A DNA stretch of 8,022 nucleotides, taken from positions 33,470-41,491 of the forward strand of contig DIXL01000110.1 in the NCBI GenBank assembly GCA_002428685.1. Direction: 5' to 3'. This DNA comes from Cloacimonetes bacterium UBA6081. Its GTDB lineage: Bacteria > Cloacimonadota > Cloacimonadia > Cloacimonadales > Cloacimonadaceae. The notes below the pieces were generated by a model. That model ran no database searches. It saw only the letters and a list, made by a program, of their open reading frames with translations, and was not told the origin of the DNA. Shown piece after piece: positions 1 through 5,238 of the stretch. A program made the translations under genes and the position numbers. Each line of letters starts with the position of its first letter. The stretch's first letter is position 1.

Positions 1-44
1 GCGACATACAAAGTTTGACACAACACTAGTATAAGGATGTGAGT
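1..44. other. Leader of the first gene, no gene seen
   Basis: Every plus-strand frame closes within the first 34 bases (stops at 16-18, 27-29 and 32-34), so at most the last few codons of an upstream gene could lie here. A TTGACA hexamer at 15-20 has no -10 box at normal distance. The AAGGA at 33-37 is the ribosome site of the following gene. Confidence 0.4.
33..37 (+). promoter_or_regulatory. Ribosome binding site that decides the GNAT start
   Basis: AAGGA lies 7 nt before the ATG at 45 but only 1 nt before the in-frame GTG at 39. The spacing rules out the GTG and selects ATG 45. Confidence 0.7.
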
Positions 45-836
45 ATGCCAATTCCCTTCAACCTAAACCGTATGATAGATACGGAGCTTCATTTTCCTCA
101 GCGTTTTGCCAGTATGGTAAACAAAAACTACGGGATGATTTTCTATAACGAAGGCAATAAAGCTTCTCACGATAGCAATCATGCCGTAATCACCGATTTA
201 ATTGGAGTGGAAAGCTCTCTGCGTGATATTGAGTTTTTTTACAAGAGCAAAGGTATTCAACCACGCTTGTATCCATCATTAAAAGCCAACGAAATGGATA
301 AACTTGCCCCCGTTTTGGACAATCATGGCTTTGTGGTAGAGCCCAAAGATCACCAGTATTACCTGCACGATCACGAAAGCTCTTTAAGACCGGCTGATAG
401 TTTACAAATTTCCCGCATCCACTCCTTGGATATTGATATCATGGAAACCATCGCCATAGAGTTTGGTGGCGATTGGACTATCAAAGTGGTGGAGCGCCAT
501 TTATTGCATCCTTCCTACCATCTCTTAGGTGGTTTTGCCGATGGAGAATTAGCCTCACTGGCTTCGGTTAGCGTATTTGCAGGTTACAGCAGAGTGGATG
601 ATGTTTTCACCCGCGACAAATTCCGTGGCCGGGGTTATGCAGGCGCAATGATTCATTATCTGATAAACTACCACAAGGGTTTGTATCAAAACCATCTTTA
701 TCTCTATTCCGATAATCCCGCCGCCATTAAAATTTACGAAAAAGCGGGATTTTCCAAAATCCCTCAGGATTTCAAGTGTTGGAATGCCTATAAAGAGCAG
801 CCACAGGTGCATACTGAGGTGGAAACAACTATTTAA
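45..836 (+). CDS. GNAT-family N-acetyltransferase
   Basis: This 263-residue protein should transfer an acetyl group from acetyl-CoA to an amine on an unidentified acceptor, in the cytoplasm (no signal peptide). The C-terminal half is a typical GNAT fold: a beta-strand region with VDDVFT near 185-190, the acetyl-CoA pyrophosphate-binding loop RGRGYAG at about 194-200, and the late motif KIYEKAGF at about 229-236, which normally holds the general-acid tyrosine. Residues 1-115 form a separate N-terminal region with a DSNHAV stretch near 43-48, as in longer two-part GNAT proteins; it may be a degenerate second GNAT domain. The ATG at 45 is preferred over the in-frame GTG at 39 because of the AAGGA spacing. 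The gap of 93 bp to the CsgG gene, with its own possible promoter, suggests it is not part of the lipoprotein operon. The family is secure; the substrate is unknown. Confidence 0.85.
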   Translation: MPIPFNLNRMIDTELHFPQRFASMVNKNYGMIFYNEGNKASHDSNHAVITDLIGVESSLRDIEFFYKSKGIQPRLYPSLKANEMDKLAPVLDNHGFVVEPKDHQYYLHDHESSLRPADSLQISRIHSLDIDIMETIAIEFGGDWTIKVVERHLLHPSYHLLGGFADGELASLASVSVFAGYSRVDDVFTRDKFRGRGYAGAMIHYLINYHKGLYQNHLYLYSDNPAAIKIYEKAGFSKIPQDFKCWNAYKEQPQVHTEVETTI

Positions 837-840
837 CGCC

Positions 841-868
841 GTAAAACATAAAGAGGCAAAGGTTTTAC
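841..868 (+). promoter_or_regulatory. 7-bp inverted repeat before the lipoprotein operon
   Basis: GTAAAAC at 841-847 and GTTTTAC at 862-868 are perfect inverted arms 14 nt apart. The right arm abuts the TTGACA at 869. It could be an operator or a weak terminator of the GNAT gene. It is AT-rich and has no T run after it, so a strong terminator is unlikely. The role is a guess. Confidence 0.3.
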
Positions 869-901
869 TTGACATTCAAGGCCCTTGCATTCTTTTATAC
901 T
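869..901 (+). promoter_or_regulatory. Possible promoter of the four-lipoprotein operon
   Basis: A consensus -35 hexamer TTGACA occupies 869-874. The best-looking -10 box, TATACT at 896-901, is 21 bp away, which is too long; TTTTAT at 893-898 has an 18-bp spacer but matches the consensus poorly. Position is sensible, 30-60 bp before the start codon, but neither pairing is convincing. Confidence 0.3.
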
Positions 902-916
902 TGTATATGAATATAC

Positions 917-922
917 AGGAGG
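917..922 (+). promoter_or_regulatory. Strong ribosome binding site of the CsgG gene
   Basis: AGGAGG lies 7 nt before the ATG at 930. It rejects an upstream in-frame TTG at 885, which would also bury the signal peptide inside the protein. Confidence 0.85.
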
Positions 923-929
923 ATCGCCC

Positions 930-1880
930 ATGAAGTATCTCGTTGTATTATTAATTACTTGCATTCTGTTTGCTGGCGGATGTGCCAGTTTTCAAGAAGA
1001 GCAAACTCAAGCTACCCTATCCATCAGCCCTGCCGGAACAATTCCCATGGTTGACGAAACCATTATCCTGAAAAAGAAGGTTGCCATTGGTAGGTTTACA
1101 AATGAAACTCGTTTGGCAAACAGTTTTCTAAACGAAGGCAGCGGAACTCAGGAAAAAATGTCCAAAGCGGCCACAGATATTTTATCTGCAAAACTGGCCA
1201 TGTCCAAGCGCTATATTTTAATTGAACGGCAGGACAATCTGGCCATCGATAACGAACAAAAGATCTCCAATATCGCCAGCTACAAAATCCCGGCCGATTA
1301 CCTGATTCTTGGCTCAATTTCCGAATTTGGCCGCAATACCAGCGGTAATGTTGGTTTTGTGGATCGCACCAAGAAACAAACTGCCTATGCCAAAGTTACA
1401 ATCCGTATTGTGGATACCAGCAACGGCATGGTTATTTTTGGTGAAGAAGGTGTGGGCGAAGCCAGCAGTGAAGTAGGAACCGTTCTTGGCATGGGTTCTC
1501 AGGCCGGATACGATGAAAGCCTTACGGACAAAGCCATAGATGCTGCCATCAGCGGTGTGATTCAGAACTTAATGAACAAGCTGTCTCACGATCCCTGGCG
1601 CTCTTATGTGCTTTCCCTGGAAGGCAATGAAGCTTATATTTCCGGAGGAACCATTCAAGGCATTGCCAAAGGTGACACATTCAAGGTTTACCAGCGCGGC
1701 AAAAAAGTGATGAATCCTCAAACAAACGTTGCAGTGGAGCTCCCGGGAACCCAAATTGCCACTATCAGGGTGGTGGAAACCATCCCCGGAACCGAGCTTA
1801 CCGAAATTTCTAAGGCTGAGGTAATTTTGGGCAGTATCCCCGCAACCGACCTGTCAAACATTTATATCAGCGACAAATAA
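930..1880 (+). CDS. CsgG-family outer-membrane lipoprotein with extra C-terminal beta domain
   Basis: This is a 316-residue lipoprotein. The N-terminus has two lines of evidence for export: a hydrophobic core at 4-14 and a lipobox AGGC with the acylated Cys at 18; the next residue is Ala, so outer-membrane sorting is likely. Residues of about 47-218 are a CsgG domain: KKVAIGRF start near 49, the ERQD stretch near 99-102, the ILGSISEFG strand near 126, and KVTIRIVDTSNG near 155-165. Residues of about 224-303 form a second beta-rich region (GGTIQGIAKGDTFKVYQ, then VAVELPG and TIRVVETIPG) that resembles the C-terminal domain of FlgT-like proteins and is absent from curli-secretion CsgG. CsgG proper makes a nonameric outer-membrane pore. 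Without csgA, B, E or F nearby, a curli role is not supported. It is the first gene of the lipoprotein operon. The family is secure; function as pore or scaffold is inferred. Confidence 0.87.
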   Translation: MKYLVVLLITCILFAGGCASFQEEQTQATLSISPAGTIPMVDETIILKKKVAIGRFTNETRLANSFLNEGSGTQEKMSKAATDILSAKLAMSKRYILIERQDNLAIDNEQKISNIASYKIPADYLILGSISEFGRNTSGNVGFVDRTKKQTAYAKVTIRIVDTSNGMVIFGEEGVGEASSEVGTVLGMGSQAGYDESLTDKAIDAAISGVIQNLMNKLSHDPWRSYVLSLEGNEAYISGGTIQGIAKGDTFKVYQRGKKVMNPQTNVAVELPGTQIATIRVVETIPGTELTEISKAEVILGSIPATDLSNIYISDK

Positions 1881-1890
1881 GGAGTTCGAA

Positions 1891-2196
1891 ATGAAACACT
1901 GGATTCTGATTTTAGCAGTCGCCCTCGTCCTCTTGTGTGCTTGTAGCGTAAGCAAATCTACCCAAACCTCCACTGTAAAAGAAGATTTTGGCAAACTTAG
2001 ATTGGTGGGCGATGCTTCCGGACGCACGGTATTGTTGGAAGGTCAGCGCATTAAGCTGGATATTGAAAAAGACGTAAACCTCTTCGAATTGAAAAGCGGA
2101 ACCTACAATTTGGAAATCCAACGTAATGGAACAACCGTTCTAACTCAAAAAATATTCATTACCACATCTCAAACCACGGAGGTCAAAATCCCATGA
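1891..2196 (+). CDS. Small PEGA-like lipoprotein
   Basis: This 101-residue protein starts with a lipoprotein signal peptide (hydrophobic 4-15, lipobox LCAC, acylated Cys at 18, followed by Ser, so probably outer membrane). A short polar linker of about 12 residues leads into one all-beta domain at about 30-101. The pattern GRTVLLEGQRIKL, then LKSGTYNLEIQRNG, then a last strand TTEVKIP is that of PEGA-type or similar surface beta-sandwich domains. The ribosome site GGAG at 1881-1884 directly follows the stop of the CsgG gene, 10 bp upstream, and its own TGA overlaps the next ATG (ATGA at 2193-2196), so translation is coupled. The gene is not part of the usual CsgG-DUF4810-GNA1162 trio. The PEGA assignment is by pattern only and could be another small Ig-like fold. 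Confidence 0.72.
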   Translation: MKHWILILAVALVLLCACSVSKSTQTSTVKEDFGKLRLVGDASGRTVLLEGQRIKLDIEKDVNLFELKSGTYNLEIQRNGTTVLTQKIFITTSQTTEVKIP

Positions 2197-2540
2197 AAAT
2201 TTGCTTTGGCATCCTGGCCATATTATTTTCACTTGCAGCTTGCGCCCAACCACCCTATCTTTATTATGGAAATTCTTCACACAGCTATTACAAAGCTGTA
2301 AAATGGCATGACGACAAGTCTGTTGCCCAATACAAACAAAGCCTGGAAGATGTATTTGCCAAATCCACCGAACTGGGTAAACCTGTTCCCCCCGGTTTGT
2401 ATTGCGATTATGCGCTCTTGCTTTTAAATGAAAACAAAACCGTGGAAGCAAAGCAGTATTTTACCAAAGAAATGGAAACCTGGTCGGAATCCACTCCCTT
2501 TATCACGTTTCTAATACAGCGCTATAAAGTTGGGAATTAG
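2193..2540 (+). CDS. DUF4810 lipoprotein
   Basis: This 115-residue lipoprotein has a lipobox LAAC with the acylated Cys at 17 and Ala after it. The mature part begins with the aromatic patch PYLYYGNSSHSYYKA at about 21-35, then a helical stretch, the VPPG turn at 65-68, and a single TPR-like helical pair (YCDYALLLLNENKTVEAKQYF, about 70-90), ending in ESTPFITFLIQR. This order of an aromatic start, PPG and a tail with Glu-Ser before a phenylalanine pair matches DUF4810 family proteins. GGAGG at 2178-2182 is 10 nt upstream and lies inside the previous gene, which overlaps by 4 bp. The family is known as the middle gene between CsgG and GNA1162 genes; its job is unknown, perhaps bridging the two partners. 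Confidence 0.85.
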   Translation: MKICFGILAILFSLAACAQPPYLYYGNSSHSYYKAVKWHDDKSVAQYKQSLEDVFAKSTELGKPVPPGLYCDYALLLLNENKTVEAKQYFTKEMETWSESTPFITFLIQRYKVGN

Positions 2541-2548
2541 GGGGAAAG

Positions 2549-3235
2549 ATGAAAAAATATATCTATCTGTTTATCCTGGCCTCCATTCTGTTGTTGCTTA
2601 CTGCTTGTGCGCCACCAAATTCAACCTTTGATATGGCTTATCCCCGGATGTATCAAAACACACCTCAAACCGTTTTGATCCTGCCACCCATAAACAACAG
2701 CACCGCTGCAGACGCCAAGGAGTATTTTTCCTGCTCCTTGTCCCAAGCAGTAGGCCTGAAAGGCTATTATCCCCTGCCGGTGGAAGCCATGTTCGGAGTT
2801 TTACGTGATGAAGGACTATACGACACCGAAAATATCAATCCCGCTGTCCTAAAGAACTTTAAAGAGCATTTCGGTGCAGACGCCGTGCTTCTATCCACCA
2901 TTGAAAAGTGGGATAAATCCTGGGCAATTACTTCCGGTTCGCTAAAGATTACTTCCAAATTTGTCCTAATGGATACTGCCACTGCCGATACCCTGTGGAA
3001 TTACACAATGGCAACAAAAGTTACTATTAGCTCCAGCAGTGATAATCTGCTGATGGCAGCCCTGGAATCCGCCATCAAAACCGCCACGGAAGATTATTTT
3101 CCCAATTGCCTGAAAGCCAATGTGGCCACAATGGACATGACCTTGCCCTACGGGAAACATCATCCCGGGTACCTGCAAGATAAAGCCAAAACCGTTCACC
3201 CCCGTAAAACAGGGAAACTGCAAATTAGCAAATAA
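2549..3235 (+). CDS. GNA1162/DUF799 family lipoprotein
   Basis: This 228-residue lipoprotein has a hydrophobic segment at 5-17 and a lipobox LTAC with the acylated Cys at 20. The mature part shows the GNA1162 landmarks in order: VLILPPINNSTA near 42-53, GYYPLPVEAMF at about 72-82, FGADAVLL at about 108-115, and LMDTATADTLWNY at about 140-152, where a family TG is replaced by AD. Neisserial GNA1162 has a fold like the N-terminal domain of TolB, with unknown function. Residues after about 195 form a polar, Lys/His-rich tail (YGKHHPGY, then HPRKTGK), perhaps longer than usual. The gene starts 8 bp after the DUF4810 stop, behind GGGGAA at 2541-2546. It is the last gene of the operon, ahead of a terminator-like hairpin. 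Confidence 0.87.
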   Translation: MKKYIYLFILASILLLLTACAPPNSTFDMAYPRMYQNTPQTVLILPPINNSTAADAKEYFSCSLSQAVGLKGYYPLPVEAMFGVLRDEGLYDTENINPAVLKNFKEHFGADAVLLSTIEKWDKSWAITSGSLKITSKFVLMDTATADTLWNYTMATKVTISSSSDNLLMAALESAIKTATEDYFPNCLKANVATMDMTLPYGKHHPGYLQDKAKTVHPRKTGKLQISK

Positions 3236-3297
3236 TCTGTCCCCTCAGTTCTTCAGAGGTTTTACGCTCTGCCGAATTCGGGTTTTTAGCTTTGATT

Positions 3298-3325
3298 AAG
3301 GGTTCCGGCATATTCCGGAGCCCTT
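3298..3325. terminator. Terminator-like hairpin after the lipoprotein operon
   Basis: The arms 3298-3308 and 3315-3325 form an 11-bp stem (AAGGGTTCCGG against CCGGAGCCCTT, with one G-T pair) and a 6-nt loop. It lies 62 bp after the GNA1162 stop. The T run behind it is weak (TTGATTGTAT), so it is a plausible but not classical intrinsic terminator. A 10-bp palindrome CCGAATTCGG followed by GTTTTT at 3282-3297 lies just before it. Confidence 0.5.
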
Positions 3326-3387
3326 GATTGTATCTGGCAGTTGCCTTACAAAAGCAAATGATGAGGGAAGGTTTGATTTCCCCAATA

Positions 3388-3458
3388 GCAATCACGGAAC
3401 AAATACGGAATCATTACGGACTTCATCCGTATTTATTCCGTATTGGTTCTGTAATTGC
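3388..3458. repeat. 71-bp imperfect palindrome
   Basis: The arms 3388-3411 and 3435-3458 pair over 24 positions with two mismatches (3393/3453 and 3401/3445) and one G-T pair (3396/3450). The outer inner-arm core is AATACGGAAT against ATTCCGTATT. An inner 6-bp stem (TACGGA 3415-3420, TCCGTA 3426-3431) closes a 5-nt loop. The whole could fold as one long hairpin in RNA or extrude as a cruciform. It may be a small mobile palindromic element. Confidence 0.8.
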
Positions 3459-3521
3459 AAAGACCAAGCCAGAATTGGCAATGACCAAGGCAGAATTGGC
3501 AATGACCAAGGCAGAATTGGC
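3459..3521 (+). repeat. Tandem repeat, 3 units of 21 bp
   Basis: Units lie at 3459-3479, 3480-3500 and 3501-3521. The last two are identical and the first differs at two positions (AAAGACC for AATGACC, AAGCC for AAGGC). The array starts on the base after the 71-bp palindrome, whose right end TAATTGC resembles the unit end AATTGGC. Read in one frame it gives a heptad AMTKAEL, but no supported gene covers it. Confidence 0.9.
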
Positions 3522-3551
3522 AATAAATCAATTCAACTATTTATTCCAATT

Positions 3552-3690
3552 TGTCGTTCCCGCGGAGGCGGGAATCCAGCCCTTGTATTAGTTCTGGAAG
3601 AACGACAGATAATTGTTTATGGGGCAATAGATTATATGTCATCCATTCAGATTCTGACTGGGCTGGATTCCCGCCTCCGCGGGAACGACA
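3552..3690. repeat. Inverted pair of REP-like palindromes (MITE-like unit)
   Basis: Two copies of the same 31-bp sequence, 3552-3582 and 3660-3690, are perfect inverted complements 77 bp apart. Each copy is itself a hairpin: TTCCCGC (3557-3563), loop GGAG, GCGGGAA (3568-3574), followed by TCCAGCCC. Such TTCCCGC...GCGGGAA palindromes are widespread intergenic repeats in bacteria, for example of the dRS3 kind in Neisseria. The 139-bp arrangement resembles a small non-autonomous element or a BIME. The sequence is unrelated to the palindromes around the RAYT gene. Confidence 0.88.
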
Positions 3691-3733
3691 GTAAGTGATA
3701 TCCTGATTATGGACATTGTTTTTGATTAAGCAG

Positions 3734-3778
3734 CCCGACTTCACACTACCCGACTTCACACTACCCGACTTCACACTA
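3734..3778 (+). repeat. Tandem repeat, 3 identical units of 15 bp
   Basis: The unit CCCGACTTCACACTA occurs at 3734-3748, 3749-3763 and 3764-3778 without a mismatch. There is no spacer, so it is not a CRISPR. The length is a multiple of three and reads as SVKSG repeats on the minus strand, but no gene is supported. Confidence 0.92.
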
Positions 3779-3800
3779 TTAATATATCTGCTCAAAACCA

Positions 3801-3826
3801 AAGCTCCGAACCAAAGTCCGGGGCTT
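3801..3826 (-). terminator. Terminator-like hairpin downstream of the cyclophilin gene
   Basis: AAGCTCCG (3801-3808) and CGGGGCTT (3819-3826) form an 8-bp GC-rich stem with one G-T pair and a 10-nt loop. Read on the minus strand, the stem is followed by TGGTTTTGAG, a modest T run, about 110 bp past the cyclophilin stop. Read on the plus strand it is followed by CTTTG. It could act in the minus direction or both. Confidence 0.45.
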
Positions 3827-3861
3827 CTTTGTAATCTCTTTAACTTGTTAACCCGTTAACC
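3823..3861. repeat. 39-bp direct repeat, copy 1
   Basis: This is identical to 3897-3935, offset by 74 bp. It contains the 8-mer GTTAACCC twice in tandem and a small palindrome TTAACTTGTTAA. Its first bases overlap the right arm of the hairpin at 3801-3826. Confidence 0.92.
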
Positions 3862-3896
3862 CCATTCGCTTACCGTGTCAGGTACTTCCAGTGCCA

Positions 3897-3935
3897 GCTT
3901 CTTTGTAATCTCTTTAACTTGTTAACCCGTTAACC
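3897..3935. repeat. 39-bp direct repeat, copy 2
   Basis: Identical copy of 3823-3861. Its last base is the final base of the TAG stop codon of the cyclophilin gene (3935-3937 on the minus strand), so it forms the immediate 3' region of that transcript. The 35 bp between the copies (3862-3896) carry no gene. Confidence 0.92.
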
Positions 3936-5035
3936 TACTTTAGCAAGATAGCTTTTCCGATGCTGATGCTGGTTCCGCTGCTGACTTTTATTATATAAAC
4001 TCCCGCCGGACTTTTTATGCCATTACTATCAAAACCATCCCATTGGGTATTGACGCTGCCGGAGGCTTTCTGTCCCAGACTAAGGCTCTTGATTTTTCTG
4101 CCTTTCAGGTTAAATATCTCCAAATTCACAGGGACGGTTTTGGATAGGGAAAAATCTATCTGCAGCAGATCACTAAATGGATTGGGGTGGGTTTGGAGTT
4201 TGCTAACCTTGGGGCTGGGGATAGAGCTATCTTCTACTGCTGAACCGGCTTGAATATTCCAGGTTACCTCATGAGAGATGCTGTCTGAAGAGGCAATATT
4301 ACAGCGAACCGTATGATTTCCCCCGCTATTAATAACCGGTTCGTAGATAAAATCTGTTGCGCTTGCTTGCAGCACATCATCAAGATACCAACTGAAGCTA
4401 AGCTGGGCAGTTTGCGTGGAAGCCTCTATCATAAACATCAGTGGTTCGCCTATATTGGCAAAGTAGGTTTCCGCCGGATCGGGAAACACGTTGCTAACCT
4501 GCAAATCCAGCATGCGAAGCTGATAAATATTTACGGGTGTTAAGGGATGAGAACTTGCATCCACAGACACTAGTCCTATGGCCAGAACCACGTCCAGACC
4601 CTGGATAACCTTGCCGAAGATAGCGTAATTGCCATCCAGATGCGGAGCCGGAGCCAGGGTAAAATAATATTGGCTTCCCGCACTATTTGGGGCAGAACTA
4701 TGCGCCATGGCCAAAATACCCGCTTGATCGTGATGAAACAAAGGGCTGAATTCGTCGGGAATGGTGTAGCCCGGTCCACCATAACCTGTGCCAAAAGGAC
4801 AACCATCCTGAATTACAAATCCCGCCACTACGCGGTGAAAAATCAGGTTGTTGTAAAATCCGCTGTTAGTAAGCGAAATAAAGTTATTGGCGGTGATGGG
4901 CACAGTTTCTTCATATAATTCGGCGGTAAAACTGCCCAAAGAGGTGTGCCAGCGGGCAAAGGTGCGGGCTTGTGAATAAACTGGAATCAGCAACAAGCTG
5001 ATTGCCAAAACAATTACTATTTGGAGTCTCATCAT
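3935..5035 (-). CDS. Exported cyclophilin-type peptidyl-prolyl isomerase with Ig-like region and C-terminal sorting domain
   Basis: This protein of about 366 residues should catalyse proline cis-trans isomerisation outside the cytoplasm. A signal peptide (hydrophobic 5-20, likely cut after YSQA) precedes a cyclophilin domain at about 26-170. It keeps FHR with the catalytic Arg, GFVIQDG, the GTGYGGPGYTIPDEF signature and SQYYFT. The Trp before LDG of human cyclophilin A is His, as in many bacterial forms, and the usual His of LDGKH is Tyr. Residues of about 178-262 look like an Ig/PKD fold with SFSWYLDD. The end (about 283-366) has HPNPF, IFNLKGRKIKSL, WDGFDSNG and PAGVYIIKV, the FlgD-like type A sorting domain used for T9SS-like secretion. 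The ATG at 5035 is chosen because AAGGA (5041-5045) overlaps an ATG at 5041; ATG 5032 is equally possible. It may assist folding of other exported proteins at the cell surface. Confidence 0.88.
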   Translation of the reverse strand: MMRLQIVIVLAISLLLIPVYSQARTFARWHTSLGSFTAELYEETVPITANNFISLTNSGFYNNLIFHRVVAGFVIQDGCPFGTGYGGPGYTIPDEFSPLFHHDQAGILAMAHSSAPNSAGSQYYFTLAPAPHLDGNYAIFGKVIQGLDVVLAIGLVSVDASSHPLTPVNIYQLRMLDLQVSNVFPDPAETYFANIGEPLMFMIEASTQTAQLSFSWYLDDVLQASATDFIYEPVINSGGNHTVRCNIASSDSISHEVTWNIQAGSAVEDSSIPSPKVSKLQTHPNPFSDLLQIDFSLSKTVPVNLEIFNLKGRKIKSLSLGQKASGSVNTQWDGFDSNGIKSPAGVYIIKVSSGTSISIGKAILLK

Positions 5036-5040
5036 ATCCA

Positions 5041-5045
5041 TCCTT
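5041..5045 (-). promoter_or_regulatory. Ribosome binding site that decides the cyclophilin start
   Basis: AAGGA on the minus strand shares its last base with an in-frame ATG at 5041, so that ATG cannot use it. The ATGs at 5035 and 5032 sit 5 and 8 nt downstream. A TACAAT hexamer (plus 5056-5061) might be a -10 box, but I found no matching -35. Confidence 0.55.
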
Positions 5046-5125
5046 ATAGACTTATATTGTATGCCATTTCACTGCGTTACTTTGCTGCAATTTGCTTTTA
5101 GCTGTCAAGCAGAAAAATTCCGCTT

Positions 5126-5152
5126 GTAGCGACGGACATCCTGTCTGTCGCA
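5126..5152 (+). repeat. REP palindrome, variant A, left copy
   Basis: This 27-nt unit starts with GTAG and folds as GCGACGGACA (5129-5138), loop TCC, TGTCTGTCGC (5142-5151), a 10-bp stem with one G-T pair. It is identical to the copy at 5950-5976, including one more T in front. It lies between the RAYT gene and the cyclophilin gene. Confidence 0.88.
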
Positions 5153-5170
5153 GACATCCTGTCTGTCGCA
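5135..5170 (+). repeat. 18-bp tandem duplication of half a REP unit
   Basis: GACATCCTGTCTGTCGCA occurs at 5135-5152 and again at 5153-5170 with no gap. The second copy repeats only the 3' two-thirds of the REP unit and lacks the GTAG foot, so it is a partial copy. Confidence 0.9.
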
Positions 5171-5200
5171 GAAAAGGGATAACATCTTAAACACATAAAG

Positions 5201-5227
5201 TGCTGCAGACGAGACGTCCGCAGCTAC
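5201..5227 (-). repeat. REP palindrome, variant B, left copy
   Basis: On the minus strand this 27-nt unit starts with GTAG (5227-5224). In plus orientation the stem is GCTGCAGACG (5202-5211), loop AGA, CGTCCGCAGC (5215-5224). It matches variant A at 20 of 27 positions when aligned on GTAG. It ends 11 bp before the stop codon of the RAYT gene. An identical copy is at 5922-5948. Confidence 0.88.
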
Positions 5228-5238
5228 CGACAAATTGA

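Larger units (their letters stand above)
3236..3934. other. 699-bp gene-free region dense in repeats
   Basis: No credible gene is seen on either strand. The open frames here are read out of repeats. The region lies between the ends of two convergent transcription units, which is where neutral insertions collect. In order it holds a terminator-like hairpin, a 71-bp palindrome, a 3 x 21-bp tandem repeat, an inverted pair of 31-bp REP-like units, a 3 x 15-bp tandem repeat, a second terminator-like hairpin and a 39-bp direct duplication. Each is listed separately. Confidence 0.75.

Noticed and set aside
15..20. Promoter for the GNAT gene at TTGACA
   Set aside because: No -10 box at 16-18 bp; the start codon would be reached first.
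885..929. Upstream TTG start for the CsgG gene
   Set aside because: It adds 15 polar residues before the signal peptide. The ATG at 930 has AGGAGG at 7 nt.
930..1880. Curli secretion locus
   Set aside because: No csgA, csgB, csgE or csgF homologues are nearby, and the neighbours are DUF4810 and GNA1162 genes.
3591..3603. GTTCT-GGA-AGAAC as an SOS box
   Set aside because: It lies inside the core of the inverted REP pair, far from any gene start, and does not fit a known LexA spacing.
3459..3778. CRISPR array
   Set aside because: The 21-bp and 15-bp units are directly adjacent with no spacers, and no cas gene is present.
3324..3801. Open frames of 86-124 codons on both strands
   Set aside because: They are read through the palindromes and tandem arrays (VPAEAGIQ, LDSRLRGND and SVKSG strings are typical translated repeats), lack ribosome sites and overlap each other.
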